This document shows positions 1-8,459 of a stretch of DNA of 25,981 nt, one piece after another. Numbering within the stretch: the stretch's first letter is position 1; every line of letters begins with the position of its first letter. A model generated the notes under the pieces. It saw nothing but the letters and a program-made list of their open reading frames with translations, had not been told where the DNA came from and did no database searches. Origin of the DNA: a virus; the IMG/VR virus record IMGVR_UViG_3300025141_007551, positions 1 through 25,981 of that record. One strand, 5' to 3'. The position numbers and the translations under genes were made by a program.

Positions 1-1
1 T

Positions 2-277
2 GACGTTGGGGTTAGCGGAGAGGGTAACGCATATATTGATGCGCTAAACATCCCTGCGACTCCTGCTGTAAAGTTTGAGGTTTCCACTTCCCGTGGAGGA
101 GCGCAAACACTTTCTTATGTTGCAGCAGGAAGCGGCAATGTGGACTCTGACGGGGTTCCTTTTCTGAATGCTGGAGACGTTCCAGTAGTCCAACCAACTG
201 CCAGTGTGACAAGTGGTCCGAGTTTATTTTTCTATATGCGACTTGCCCCTGTTGCGGGCAAAGACGTTTTTGCTTAA
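2..277 (+). CDS. Partial phage virion structural protein (3' end only)
   Basis: An open frame runs from the left edge of the window to a TAA at 275-277, giving the last 91 residues of a protein whose start lies outside. The visible part is rich in Gly, Ala, Val, Thr and Ser with alternating hydrophobic residues, as in beta-rich capsid decoration or capsid-type proteins. It ends in FFYMRLAPVAGKDVFA. The next gene starts 12 bases later behind an AAAGGAG ribosome site and also ends with a PVAG-containing strand, so the two may be related virion proteins (weak inference). The position just upstream of neck and tail genes fits a head protein. The exact role cannot be read from this fragment. Confidence 0.75.
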   Translation, partial: DVGVSGEGNAYIDALNIPATPAVKFEVSTSRGGAQTLSYVAAGSGNVDSDGVPFLNAGDVPVVQPTASVTSGPSLFFYMRLAPVAGKDVFA

Positions 278-289
278 AGGAGCAATAAA

Positions 290-793
290 ATGGCTAATGA
301 TTCTATGAGAACAGGACCTCGAGGGTCCAGTGACCAAGCTGCTTATGTGGCACCTACAGCTTTTGCGCTTTGCCAAGGCCCTACTGGGGCTAAGGATGGG
401 ACGCTTTATTTTACAAAAGTAGACAATGCTGGGCTTGGATTTCCAGTCCTTTCGTCTATGGGGACTACATGGGAAATTGTGGAAATCCGAATCAATATCG
501 TGACTGCGTTTACTTCAGCAGATTGCGTAATTGACATTGGTTACCTTCATGAAGACGGGCCTGACGCTGATGCTTTTGTGGATGGGTACGTTACTGGTAG
601 CGCAACATCTGGCGTTGATGAGTATGTTGTTCCTCTTAATGGAACTGATGCAACAATGCAGTTTGGCGGGGCGACTGGTCGGGTTCTTCAATTGACGAAT
701 GATCCTGGCAGCACTGTCAACTCAGGTAATGGTCGGTACACTTGTACTGTTTTTGCCAAGCCTGTAGCTGGACCACGGTTCACTAACGCATAA
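290..793 (+). CDS. Small beta-rich virion structural protein
   Basis: This 167-residue protein is acidic and rich in Gly, Asp, Thr and Val, with no membrane segment or signal peptide. Alternating hydrophobic stretches near residues 60-85 and 140-160 suggest a beta-sandwich. The C-terminus reads CTVFAKPVAGPRFTNA and resembles the end of the preceding partial protein (PVAG followed by F). The ATG at 290 has AAAGGAG eight bases upstream, which supports the start. It lies between a likely head protein and the neck genes, so a decoration, head-fibre or minor capsid role is reasonable. I do not recognise a named family. Confidence 0.75.
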   Translation: MANDSMRTGPRGSSDQAAYVAPTAFALCQGPTGAKDGTLYFTKVDNAGLGFPVLSSMGTTWEIVEIRINIVTAFTSADCVIDIGYLHEDGPDADAFVDGYVTGSATSGVDEYVVPLNGTDATMQFGGATGRVLQLTNDPGSTVNSGNGRYTCTVFAKPVAGPRFTNA

Positions 794-801
794 AGGTGAC
801 T

Positions 802-1407
802 ATGCTTCCGATGATGGAAAACCGGGATGATCTAATTCGTCAAGAGTTAGATTTTTTCCGGCACCTTGTAGCCACTAGCGATGCCGGACCCCACAAAGAG
901 TGGGAGACACGCGCTAATGGGTTAGATGGCTTATTGCCTGACGAGGAGTTTTATCTACGTTTTGTGGAGAAGAACTTCGACGGAGTTCAGTTAAATCGTT
1001 GGGTTGTATTCGGGCAAAAGCCAAATAACGAGAGATACCGGGGGAAAAAGCCCATCTTCACCATTATGACCGTTGAGGTTCCTGGTGAGGCTGGGTCCTT
1101 CGGGATCCCTGCTGAAGTCCATCTGGATTCGTTGCGTGTATTGATTCTCGACTGGCGCGAGGGTCGTCACGCAGCTATTCAGCGGATGGAAGAGATGAAA
1201 GAGAAAGAAGATGAGGCAAACATGAAGAATGCCTTAAATGAAGCGGACGATCGAATTAACGACATCTTCTGGATTTGGAAAAGAGCTTCAGGCGAGAACA
1301 TGGATTTTTGCTTAGGCGAAGATGGTTCAGGGCCAAACCACGGTGGTAAATACTTTGGGTCAGCGTTTGACCGAAATAAAACCACCTCTAGCATTATTAT
1401 ACCGTAA
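802..1407 (+). CDS. Unknown protein in the head-tail gene cluster
   Basis: I chose the ATG at 802 because AAAGG lies five bases upstream. A GTG at 796 would add two residues but overlaps that ribosome site and has none of its own. The 201-residue protein is mostly charged. A first half with mixed helix and strand (for example NRWVVFGQKP and PIFTIMTVEVP) is followed by a long charged helix at about residues 110-150, likely a coiled coil, and a Gly/Asn-rich tail ending in SSIIIP. No motif is recognised. It overlaps the next gene by one base (TAATG). Its place between head and adaptor genes suggests a virion or assembly protein (inference). Confidence 0.75.
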   Translation: MLPMMENRDDLIRQELDFFRHLVATSDAGPHKEWETRANGLDGLLPDEEFYLRFVEKNFDGVQLNRWVVFGQKPNNERYRGKKPIFTIMTVEVPGEAGSFGIPAEVHLDSLRVLILDWREGRHAAIQRMEEMKEKEDEANMKNALNEADDRINDIFWIWKRASGENMDFCLGEDGSGPNHGGKYFGSAFDRNKTTSSIIIP

Positions 1408-2180
1408 TGAATGTAGAAAACGCTGTACGCCGACTCAATGGATATTTGCAACGCCGTGGGAAGGTGGACGGCTCTGGTGGTTGGACTGAGCAATACCTAC
1501 TAGATCTTCTCTCTGATGCAAACCTAGATATGTACCACCGGGTAGTAAACTACGGCCCGGAGATATTTCAGATTACAGACAGGTTCACTTACGATGCGAA
1601 TGCAAATGAAGTAGACCTAAACGTAAAACTGTCTGGTTTGCCTATGGCAATTTGGTACGCGGGTCTTCTAGGTAAAGACGAAGACATTAGCGTAAACAAT
1701 ACCCCTGCACAGCTTAATATGCCCCGTAGAACGAATATGGAGTCTACCGGGTTTACAAGCGCCGTTAACTCAAGCACGAGCCTACAAGGAGCAACCTCCA
1801 TAGATTCGTTGATTGACATCCCTAGCTTTAGTTTTGGCGGTGGCGGTACCGTGCAGGCGTTCTTTATGGGCAAGAAGTTCTCTATTCGACCCATACCAAA
1901 GAAAGAAGTTTATGTTTATATGCGGTGGACTCCTGATCAGCTTCCTGACCTAATAGATAAGGACCAGGAGCTATTGGGTGGGTTTTTGCCCCAGTTCCAT
2001 TCTGCAATTGTGTACAAGGCTGCAATCCAAGCTAAAAGCGCAAAGGGTGAAGACATTTCACAATTATCTGCGCTGTATCAAGAAGTGCTTGGGGAGTACG
2101 ACTCAAACCTAAAGATGGGTTGTCGTCAGCGTCAGCGCCAGCAGCCACAACAAAGAGATTCAATGCGATGGGAGTACTAA
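1407..2180 (+). CDS. Head-tail adaptor (neck) protein, putative
   Basis: The 257-residue product begins with a helical segment (VRRLNGYLQRRG, then WTEQYLLDLLSDANLDMYHR). A beta-rich middle with a Gly-rich turn (FGGGGTV) and a C-terminal helical hairpin (FLPQFHSAIVYKAAIQAKSA, then LYQEVLGEYDSNLKMG) follow. Helices at both ends around a strand-rich centre, with a P-x-F/H-x(2-3)-IVY-like helix, are common in phage adaptor proteins that bind below the portal (family knowledge; a match by eye). The end is Gln/Arg-rich (QRQRQQPQQR). There is no clear ribosome site, so translation probably couples to the upstream gene through the TAATG overlap. The next gene starts directly after its stop. It could be another neck component. 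Confidence 0.6.
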   Translation: MNVENAVRRLNGYLQRRGKVDGSGGWTEQYLLDLLSDANLDMYHRVVNYGPEIFQITDRFTYDANANEVDLNVKLSGLPMAIWYAGLLGKDEDISVNNTPAQLNMPRRTNMESTGFTSAVNSSTSLQGATSIDSLIDIPSFSFGGGGTVQAFFMGKKFSIRPIPKKEVYVYMRWTPDQLPDLIDKDQELLGGFLPQFHSAIVYKAAIQAKSAKGEDISQLSALYQEVLGEYDSNLKMGCRQRQRQQPQQRDSMRWEY

Positions 2181-4346
2181 ATGAGGCCATCATCGCCAGT
2201 TATCGCGGAGTACAAGCCTCCCTTTAAAGGGATGGATACGCGGGAAGTTACTGCCCCAGATGCTCCAGATCTCCTTCTTAATGTAGACATCTCAGACCGG
2301 GGAATGTATCGAGAGCGCCCAGGCGTTCGCCCGTTTGCAGACCCTGCAAGCTCTTTGTCTGGGTCCCCTGCAGCGACTGATTTTCGGTGCCAGGGGCTAT
2401 TTACATACATGCTAGAAGATGAGTTATTTTTATTTTCTATACTTGGCAGTAAATCTGAAAACCGTGTTTATTTAATTGTATTTGGAGAGGGTGGAGAAGC
2501 TCGAGCTTGGTATCAATTAACTGGACCGTACTCTGAGACTCGAAGTCCGCACCCAACGGTTGTTGATGGTGTGTCGATTCCTCCCTTTTCTGAGGGCTAT
2601 TTCCCAAAATCTCAGTACAACTTTGTTGCAGCAGGTCGGTTTGTTTATTTCTGCAATGGCATTGGGGCTTTGTGGGAAGTGGAGATATTGAAGCCTAGCA
2701 ATCAGGTGGTCACCCATTTGTTAAATCGAGGTGATAACTTTAAGGTTCGTTCCAATGTGTTGGAGAGCGGGAACTTTCCTTTAGTTATGTCGTACATACT
2801 TAGCGATTTAAAGCCGACCACGTTTTCCTACTTTTTTGATCAAATTGTTATTTCAGGCTTTAAAAGAACTTACAGTTGCGCGTTAAGCTTTGATGTTCCT
2901 TCTCAGGCTGACAAGATTCATATTTCAAATCCCCCGGAAGAGACCCTTAACTTGCAGAGAAACCGAGTGAATATTGACGCTAGTTCAATTTTGGTTTCTG
3001 AGCCTGCTCTTTGGAGAAGTTTTCCTGTTACAGACCCCGGTGGTTTTTACTGGGTCTTTAATGAAGATGTTACTGCCACGGTGGGGGTTGGGACAAACCT
3101 GGTGGTCTTTGGAGATCAAAATGTTTATAAAATAATTAATCACGGTAGCAACAGTCCAAAACGAGTACGCATTGCAGAGCTTTCATTAGTGGGCTCTCGA
3201 GCGTTTTGCTACTTTAAAGATTACTTGTTTTTTGTGGCAACTGATGGCTGCTACATGACAGACGGAAATACGATAAATAAAATATCGTATGAAATGGATG
3301 GGCTTTGGTTTAGCAGAACTCGTCCAAGCATTACTCGAGCTAACGAAAAGAAGCTCCAGGCTAGCAACATTGGGTATCCATTTTTTGTGAATTCAAATGC
3401 GATGGATCGAGCCATTTGTATTAACGACAAACGAAAGCAACAGATTATGCTTAGTTTGCCAGCAAATGATTCTCCTAAAAACAATATGGTCTGGATATTT
3501 AATTATGCAGACATGCTTGAAGGAGCGGGGCCTGGCAAATGGTCTATTTGGTGCTCTGGTGCCCAGCCGGAATACAGCGCAACCTCCCTTACTCCAGGGG
3601 CTTCTTTTGGTCCTTCTCCTCCGTCTAAACCAGCGGCTCCGACCAGTACAGGAACTAAGTATAATCTTCTTAACTGGACTAATATGACGGAGTATACCTA
3701 CAAGGGAAAACAGCGTGTTTTCTTTTCAAGCAGTCCGAGTGATGACGCAAGTGGGAATACAAAGCCAGATAAGATTTATGAACTTGGCGGAAGAGAGGAT
3801 GTGATTACTGCGGGGACTTACGAGGCAGACGGGTCTGAAGACGTAGTTGAGGTAAAGGGAGATGCGTTTCCTGTTTTAATTGGATTGGGCCGAGTTGGTC
3901 GAGTAGATTCAGACGGGAGAATTATTTGCACAGATATCGCTGTGCGGAGAAAGCAGCTTGGCTTAAATGTAGAAGATAACCCAAACGCCTCTTCCCTGTT
4001 GGCCACTGTTAGGTCTGAGGGAGAGGGTTTAAAGTTATTTGATGCTACTGAAACCGATGTAGAGTTTACAGACACAATAATTAACTCGCAGCAAGGGTTT
4101 AGCGAGAATACAAAGTCTGTGCTCAACGAGATGGTTTTAGGCGAGTCTCCTGCTGGCAGCAGCGCCCCTCTCCTTAGTTCTGAGTACGTTGAGGCGTATG
4201 CAAGGGTAAATGCCCCAGACGAGGACGGCAGGGCCGCTTATGTGGACTTGTATTCTATTAATACATCTGAGCCACACCGATTGGAGATTTCTGAGATTCG
4301 CGTACTTGGGAATGTAAAAGGTGGTTCCCAAAGAGAGCAATCATAA
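2181..4346 (+). CDS. Tail closure / beta-propeller tail protein, putative
   Basis: This 721-residue protein has GGAG six bases before its ATG, which directly abuts the stop of the adaptor gene. Near the start it carries MDTREVTAPDAPDLLLNVDI and then RERPGVRPFADP, an opening typical of podovirus tail proteins that read out their genome-end plug. Repeated blade-like strands follow, such as VVFGDQNVYKIINHG and CYFKDYLFFVATDGCYMTDG. This pattern resembles P22 gp10-type packaged-DNA stabilisation proteins and T7 gp12-type nozzle proteins (family knowledge; resemblance by eye). A Pro/Ser-rich linker lies near residues 470-490. Its location right after the adaptor fits a tail nozzle or plug. Which of the two families it belongs to is open. 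Confidence 0.6.
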   Translation: MRPSSPVIAEYKPPFKGMDTREVTAPDAPDLLLNVDISDRGMYRERPGVRPFADPASSLSGSPAATDFRCQGLFTYMLEDELFLFSILGSKSENRVYLIVFGEGGEARAWYQLTGPYSETRSPHPTVVDGVSIPPFSEGYFPKSQYNFVAAGRFVYFCNGIGALWEVEILKPSNQVVTHLLNRGDNFKVRSNVLESGNFPLVMSYILSDLKPTTFSYFFDQIVISGFKRTYSCALSFDVPSQADKIHISNPPEETLNLQRNRVNIDASSILVSEPALWRSFPVTDPGGFYWVFNEDVTATVGVGTNLVVFGDQNVYKIINHGSNSPKRVRIAELSLVGSRAFCYFKDYLFFVATDGCYMTDGNTINKISYEMDGLWFSRTRPSITRANEKKLQASNIGYPFFVNSNAMDRAICINDKRKQQIMLSLPANDSPKNNMVWIFNYADMLEGAGPGKWSIWCSGAQPEYSATSLTPGASFGPSPPSKPAAPTSTGTKYNLLNWTNMTEYTYKGKQRVFFSSSPSDDASGNTKPDKIYELGGREDVITAGTYEADGSEDVVEVKGDAFPVLIGLGRVGRVDSDGRIICTDIAVRRKQLGLNVEDNPNASSLLATVRSEGEGLKLFDATETDVEFTDTIINSQQGFSENTKSVLNEMVLGESPAGSSAPLLSSEYVEAYARVNAPDEDGRAAYVDLYSINTSEPHRLEISEIRVLGNVKGGSQREQS

Positions 4347-4355
4347 TCTATACTG
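4327..4355 (+). promoter_or_regulatory. Possible sigma-70-like promoter before the tail/fibre gene
   Basis: TTCCCA (4327-4332) and TATACT (4350-4355) are separated by 17 bases. They match the TTGACA and TATAAT consensus at four and five of six positions. The site straddles the end of the beta-propeller gene and the 29-base gap before the ATG at 4376. This is one of the few gaps in the left block. Such matches occur by chance, so the call is weak. Confidence 0.3.
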
Positions 4356-4375
4356 CGTAGGAACAAGAGGTTAAA

Positions 4376-5044
4376 ATGGGATACATCACGATTACCGGGG
4401 ATAGCGACGGAGATCTGCATAACGCAGCGATGCACAATTCCAAGTTTGGTGCAATTGCTAGCGTTTTAAATGGAAATGTTGACCACGATAACCTAGCGTA
4501 TCCAAATTCAGAGTTGGTACTTACTGCCACTGGGAAGCATATAGACACAGCCATGTTTACTCCAGGCTCTCCGGTAACTGGTCTCACGGCGACATACGCG
4601 GGCCTGTTGACTGGCTATCAATCTGTTGGAGCAACCGCTTCTTCCGGGGCAGCTTCTGCTGGGGCAGTTGTCACCGCAGACCATTACAATGTTTTAACGG
4701 GGAGCGTGGTTAAAATACCCGCTACGATGACCTTTAAGTCAAATCCAGTTATTGTGGTGGACAATAATCCTGATTTTAACTCAGGCCAAAATTTAACCTT
4801 TATTCTTCAGAGAACAGATGCTGCGGATGATATTTCTGCGTGGACAAATGTTGCTGCCGGGGTAACCCATTCGTGTTACCACGCCTCGTACTCTCAGACG
4901 ATTTTGACGCTTTCTAATGTCGCCAATGCGACTGTTAATGCAAATCATTACATTCGGTTGATTGTTCAAAACAATGCCACTGGGACTGCAACACCGCCAA
5001 CTGTTTCTCTTACCGTTCGACTTAGCACGCCGCACATTACTTAG
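4376..5044 (+). CDS. Tail or fibre-like structural protein
   Basis: The 222-residue product has AGAGG upstream of its ATG. Residues 32-40 read NGNVDHDNL, resembling the G-N-I/V-D-x-x-N-L motif that recurs near the start of phage tail-fibre and baseplate-associated proteins, where a short strand anchors the fibre to the virion (family knowledge; match by eye). The rest is rich in Ala, Thr, Ser and Val with beta-type alternation, and it ends in TPPTVSLTVRLSTPHIT. There are no long coiled-coil heptads, so it may be a short fibre, an adaptor for a fibre or a tail spike base. Host-receptor contact is an inference only. Confidence 0.55.
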   Translation: MGYITITGDSDGDLHNAAMHNSKFGAIASVLNGNVDHDNLAYPNSELVLTATGKHIDTAMFTPGSPVTGLTATYAGLLTGYQSVGATASSGAASAGAVVTADHYNVLTGSVVKIPATMTFKSNPVIVVDNNPDFNSGQNLTFILQRTDAADDISAWTNVAAGVTHSCYHASYSQTILTLSNVANATVNANHYIRLIVQNNATGTATPPTVSLTVRLSTPHIT

Positions 5045-5052
5045 GAGTTATT

Positions 5053-6705
5053 ATGGTAACCAAACTACCACTTCCAAAAGGACCCAGCAATCAGACTGGA
5101 ATGGGCGCAACTCCTGGTACTCAGCAGCGGGCAAAGAGAAACCTTGCTTCTGGCGGTGGGTATAACCCAAACATGCCTGTGGGCAGACAAATTGCCCAGC
5201 AGTCTGCGAGCAGCTACCAGCAAAGCAAAACGCCTGTTGGGATCCCAGGAATGACCCCTACGGCACCTTCTGTGCGAAAGCTTACGCCAGCCATGAAACA
5301 GCCACCGCAGGTCACTAGCGGGCAAGCTGCTACAGGGCGACCTGTTGTTACCAGCGGACAAGCTGCCACAGGACGGCCTGTTGTTACTCAGGGAGCGTTT
5401 GATCCCACAAGAGGATACAATGTGCTCGCAACCATGACGCCGCAGGAAATCTTGGAAACAAATAAAGCTCTTGGGATGTCCAACCTCACACAGCTAGAAC
5501 GCCCCAAGTCCTTGCTATTCTATGAATCTGACGAAAAGACAGAGGAAGAGGAGGCGATTGATGAGGCATTTGGGCAAGATGAGGAAGAGGAGGCAGCGGA
5601 AGAGGAGGCAGCGGAAGAGGAGACCGAGGAAACAGGAAAGGGAGTGCAGGCTGCTGCTGATGAGGTGTCTAAGGCATTAAAAGAGCTAGATGAGCTAGAG
5701 GTTAGTAATGAGGCGGGGTATGAGGCAAAAAGTGTAGAGGAAATGCAGGAGGGGCTTGATGCCGGTCTTCCCAGTTCGCCTGGGTCTCCAACGATTAAAA
5801 AGCCGGAAGTCCCTGAAACTCCAGATCCTTACGATGGCGTAGACCCTACACTTGGGACAGAGAACGTACAGGCGATTGAGGATTTTGTTAACAAGTATCT
5901 TGAAAAAAGTGGTGGCAATACCATTGGCCTCGACCAGGACAAAAAGAAACAAGCCATAGAGCTTCTTGACCAAAAATATGCAACACACTTGCAGCAAGTT
6001 CTTATGGGGTTAGATCGACAAGCCGCGATGGCAGGGACCTTTGGCTCTGCCGCCCATACCATGAACATCAATACTGCGATTTCGGGCTCCTTGCAGCAGA
6101 TGGCTTCTGAGTACATGAACTTAGAGGTAAAGGACATGGAGGCCGTTGAGGCTGATTACGCTCAAATGCTTGAAGAAATGAAGGGCGTAACTCAACAGTT
6201 TAAAGACCTTGAAACAATGGCCATGGATTTGGAAAAGTTAAACCAAATGGCTGCAGATCTAGGCATTAAGAACTTCACAGTGGCAATTCAGAAATTCATT
6301 GCTGAAGGGGATATTGCTGCCCTAGACCTTGAGAAATATGGCCTTGACCTGCAAAAATTTCAGGCGCTAGTTAATAAGTGGGGGCTCGAAGCTGACACCT
6401 ACACAAAGCTTTTAGCCCTAGAGCAAGATGGGGCAAAGCTTGAAAACGAATTGAATCAAGCGGGTCTGGGCATTGCCACTATGTTTGGTGATGATGTGGC
6501 CAATTACGTTAGCGGTCTTTTGGGAATGATTGAGACCCAGTACGAAGGAGAAGATGACCAGGGATACGGGGCTTCTATTATGGTGGCTCTTGGGATGGCG
6601 ATGTCAGATGTGGCAGGAGGGAAAGATTCGGATGAAGTTGCAGCGTGGCTGCTAGAGACTCTTGCTAAAATTGCGGCGGCTTTGGATACAGACCAACCAG
6701 GTTAG
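5053..6705 (+). CDS. Acidic helical virion-internal protein, putative (ejection protein candidate)
   Basis: The 550-residue protein has GGAG eight bases before its ATG. The N-terminal 85 residues are Gln/Pro/Ser-rich and look disordered. Residues 88-111 are two exact copies of a 12-residue unit (TSGQAATGRPVV). Residues about 162-196 are an extreme acidic run of Glu with Ala. From about residue 280 the protein is nearly all helix, with coiled-coil character and many Met and Gln residues (for example LEKYGLDLQKFQALVNKWGL). A final Gly/Ala-rich helical segment follows. It comes first in a run of three large proteins after the tail genes, where podoviruses commonly encode internal virion or ejection proteins (inference from position and composition). 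No enzyme motif is seen. Confidence 0.55.
   Translation: MVTKLPLPKGPSNQTGMGATPGTQQRAKRNLASGGGYNPNMPVGRQIAQQSASSYQQSKTPVGIPGMTPTAPSVRKLTPAMKQPPQVTSGQAATGRPVVTSGQAATGRPVVTQGAFDPTRGYNVLATMTPQEILETNKALGMSNLTQLERPKSLLFYESDEKTEEEEAIDEAFGQDEEEEAAEEEAAEEETEETGKGVQAAADEVSKALKELDELEVSNEAGYEAKSVEEMQEGLDAGLPSSPGSPTIKKPEVPETPDPYDGVDPTLGTENVQAIEDFVNKYLEKSGGNTIGLDQDKKKQAIELLDQKYATHLQQVLMGLDRQAAMAGTFGSAAHTMNINTAISGSLQQMASEYMNLEVKDMEAVEADYAQMLEEMKGVTQQFKDLETMAMDLEKLNQMAADLGIKNFTVAIQKFIAEGDIAALDLEKYGLDLQKFQALVNKWGLEADTYTKLLALEQDGAKLENELNQAGLGIATMFGDDVANYVSGLLGMIETQYEGEDDQGYGASIMVALGMAMSDVAGGKDSDEVAAWLLETLAKIAAALDTDQPG
5314..5385 (+). repeat. Two tandem 36-base units encoding TSGQAATGRPVV
   Basis: Units at 5314-5349 and 5350-5385 encode the same 12 residues. 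They differ at five positions, all third codon bases (ACT/ACC, GGG/GGA, GCT/GCC, GGG/GGA, CGA/CGG). Identical protein with only silent differences suggests an older duplication whose protein sequence has been kept. Confidence 0.9.
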
Positions 6706-6723
6706 TAGCATTGGAGGTTTAAA

Positions 6724-8445
6724 ATGGCCCGTTTTAGGGATCCAGGGGGAGACCCCAATGAAATTCGCGCTAGAGAGTTGGCCCACCAAAGAAGGTTGGC
6801 AAACCCTGGCTATCAACTGTTAAATGCAGGCCTTAGTACAATGGCCAAAACATTAGGCTCTTTGGCCGTAAATGCGGCAAGTTATGAGTGGTTTGGTGGC
6901 AAAGAAAAGACAGAGCTAGAGGCGAAGAAATTTGTAGAGTCAAATCGGCAATTTCAGCAGACGCATGACTTGGGCGTAAAGCAACACGAACATAATGTAA
7001 AAAAACAGCAGCACGCAAACGCAGCAGCCGCTGCGGAAATAGGGTCTAATGCCCTTACTAGAAATCTTTCCAACGTAGACTCCAGTGTAAGAAAAGCTGC
7101 GATGAGTTCTCACTTTGGCCCAAAAACAAAGATGGTAGACTATGAGCAAACACAAGAACCAAAGCCTGCTGTAAATGTGGTTCAAATTCCAGGCGGAGGG
7201 CCTGCGTATGAAGTGTCAGATCCCGAGACTTCTGATTTTGGTTATGAAGGAAAGCATTACAAAAATCTTGCAGAGGGTGAAGTTCCTCCAGGAAACGAAA
7301 TAACTCTTCCGCTTGAAAGAAAAATGGTCCAGCGAGAAGAGGCTATCGACTATTTTAAAGACCTGTCCCAAGAGCAGCGGCAGCAAGCAACGGCTCTTAG
7401 AGACCAGCTTAGTAATTTTGAGAAAGCCCTTGCTGCTCTTCCCCAAAGCCCTGCTCGAGATGCTTTAATTGCAGCCCATGCTTTAAAGCTTGGAATGGAC
7501 GCTGCTGCTGCAGACCAACTGCGGGCTAGGCTTGATGAAGGCAGATCTCTCGCCATTTCTGAGACATCTACTGCGATAGGAAAAGTGCCTACACCAACTA
7601 AAACGGGAGGCGGCTCTGGAGGTCGCGGAGCAGGAGGCAGAGCCAATGATGCAAAGAATCACGCTGCAGCCTATTTGCTTTATAAAGAGGCCATGAGCAA
7701 TCCAAATGTTGGTAGTTCACCGGGCATTATTGGCAACGCAACACCCGAGGAGCAACAAAAAGAGCTTGCAAGGCGAAAACAACGGGCCATAGATAGTGCA
7801 GCGGCTGCCAACAAAGGGAGAAGTTATCTTAAGATAGACCCAGAAAGCAAAATAGCAGCCCTTAGCAGATCTGATATATCTGCTTACAGAGTAACTCACG
7901 GTAGAGATTCTGGAGCAAATAAAGCAGATTACATGAATAAGCTTGAGGACCCCGCTACTGCAGACACCATACTCCCGAGAGTGATTAACAAGCTCAAGGG
8001 CTCGTATCTCAGTGCGGTACCCAATCAAGAAGACGTACAAATCATGCGAGATACTACGCAGCCTCATGACAAAAGAATTGCCGCCAGAGGCAGAGTCTAT
8101 GCTCAACTCAAAAAGAGTCCCAAGGCGATGATGGTGTTAAGAAATCAGGCGTGGGCGGTGCGGCAATCAACGAACAGAGATGCTCCTGAATGGGCAGCAC
8201 CAAAAGCCAAAGCGGAAACAGGTTATTGGGGAACGCTGGAAGGAAAAACGACATGGAATCGGCTCGGAACCGTAAAAGCCGGGGTTATGCCAGAGGGTAG
8301 GAACTCATCCGGCTTAATGAATGACATCAAAAAAGCACTAGACCCGCAGGGGAAAATAAACAGCGCCCAAATAAGCGCAGCTTTGGACAGAGGCGACTCG
8401 CTAGCGCAAATTCATGCAGAGTTGGTCCCCAAACCCGTGCGCTAA
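6724..8445 (+). CDS. Helical virion-internal protein, putative
   Basis: The 573-residue protein has a strong GGAGG before its ATG. The N-terminal 40 residues (ARELAHQRRLANPGYQLLNA, then GLSTMAKTLGSLAVNAA) form an amphipathic helix and a short hydrophobic stretch. Charged Gln- and Ala-rich helices follow at about residues 60-100 and 205-255, the latter with many Gln and Ala. A Gly/Arg linker (GGGSGGRGAGGRAND) lies near residues 297-312. The second half is basic and helical. It follows the acidic protein and precedes the giant protein by 14 bases, forming a trio like the internal or ejection proteins of podoviruses (position-based inference). No catalytic motif is recognised. Confidence 0.55.
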   Translation: MARFRDPGGDPNEIRARELAHQRRLANPGYQLLNAGLSTMAKTLGSLAVNAASYEWFGGKEKTELEAKKFVESNRQFQQTHDLGVKQHEHNVKKQQHANAAAAAEIGSNALTRNLSNVDSSVRKAAMSSHFGPKTKMVDYEQTQEPKPAVNVVQIPGGGPAYEVSDPETSDFGYEGKHYKNLAEGEVPPGNEITLPLERKMVQREEAIDYFKDLSQEQRQQATALRDQLSNFEKALAALPQSPARDALIAAHALKLGMDAAAADQLRARLDEGRSLAISETSTAIGKVPTPTKTGGGSGGRGAGGRANDAKNHAAAYLLYKEAMSNPNVGSSPGIIGNATPEEQQKELARRKQRAIDSAAAANKGRSYLKIDPESKIAALSRSDISAYRVTHGRDSGANKADYMNKLEDPATADTILPRVINKLKGSYLSAVPNQEDVQIMRDTTQPHDKRIAARGRVYAQLKKSPKAMMVLRNQAWAVRQSTNRDAPEWAAPKAKAETGYWGTLEGKTTWNRLGTVKAGVMPEGRNSSGLMNDIKKALDPQGKINSAQISAALDRGDSLAQIHAELVPKPVR

Positions 8446-8459
8446 GGAGTTAAATAGCA

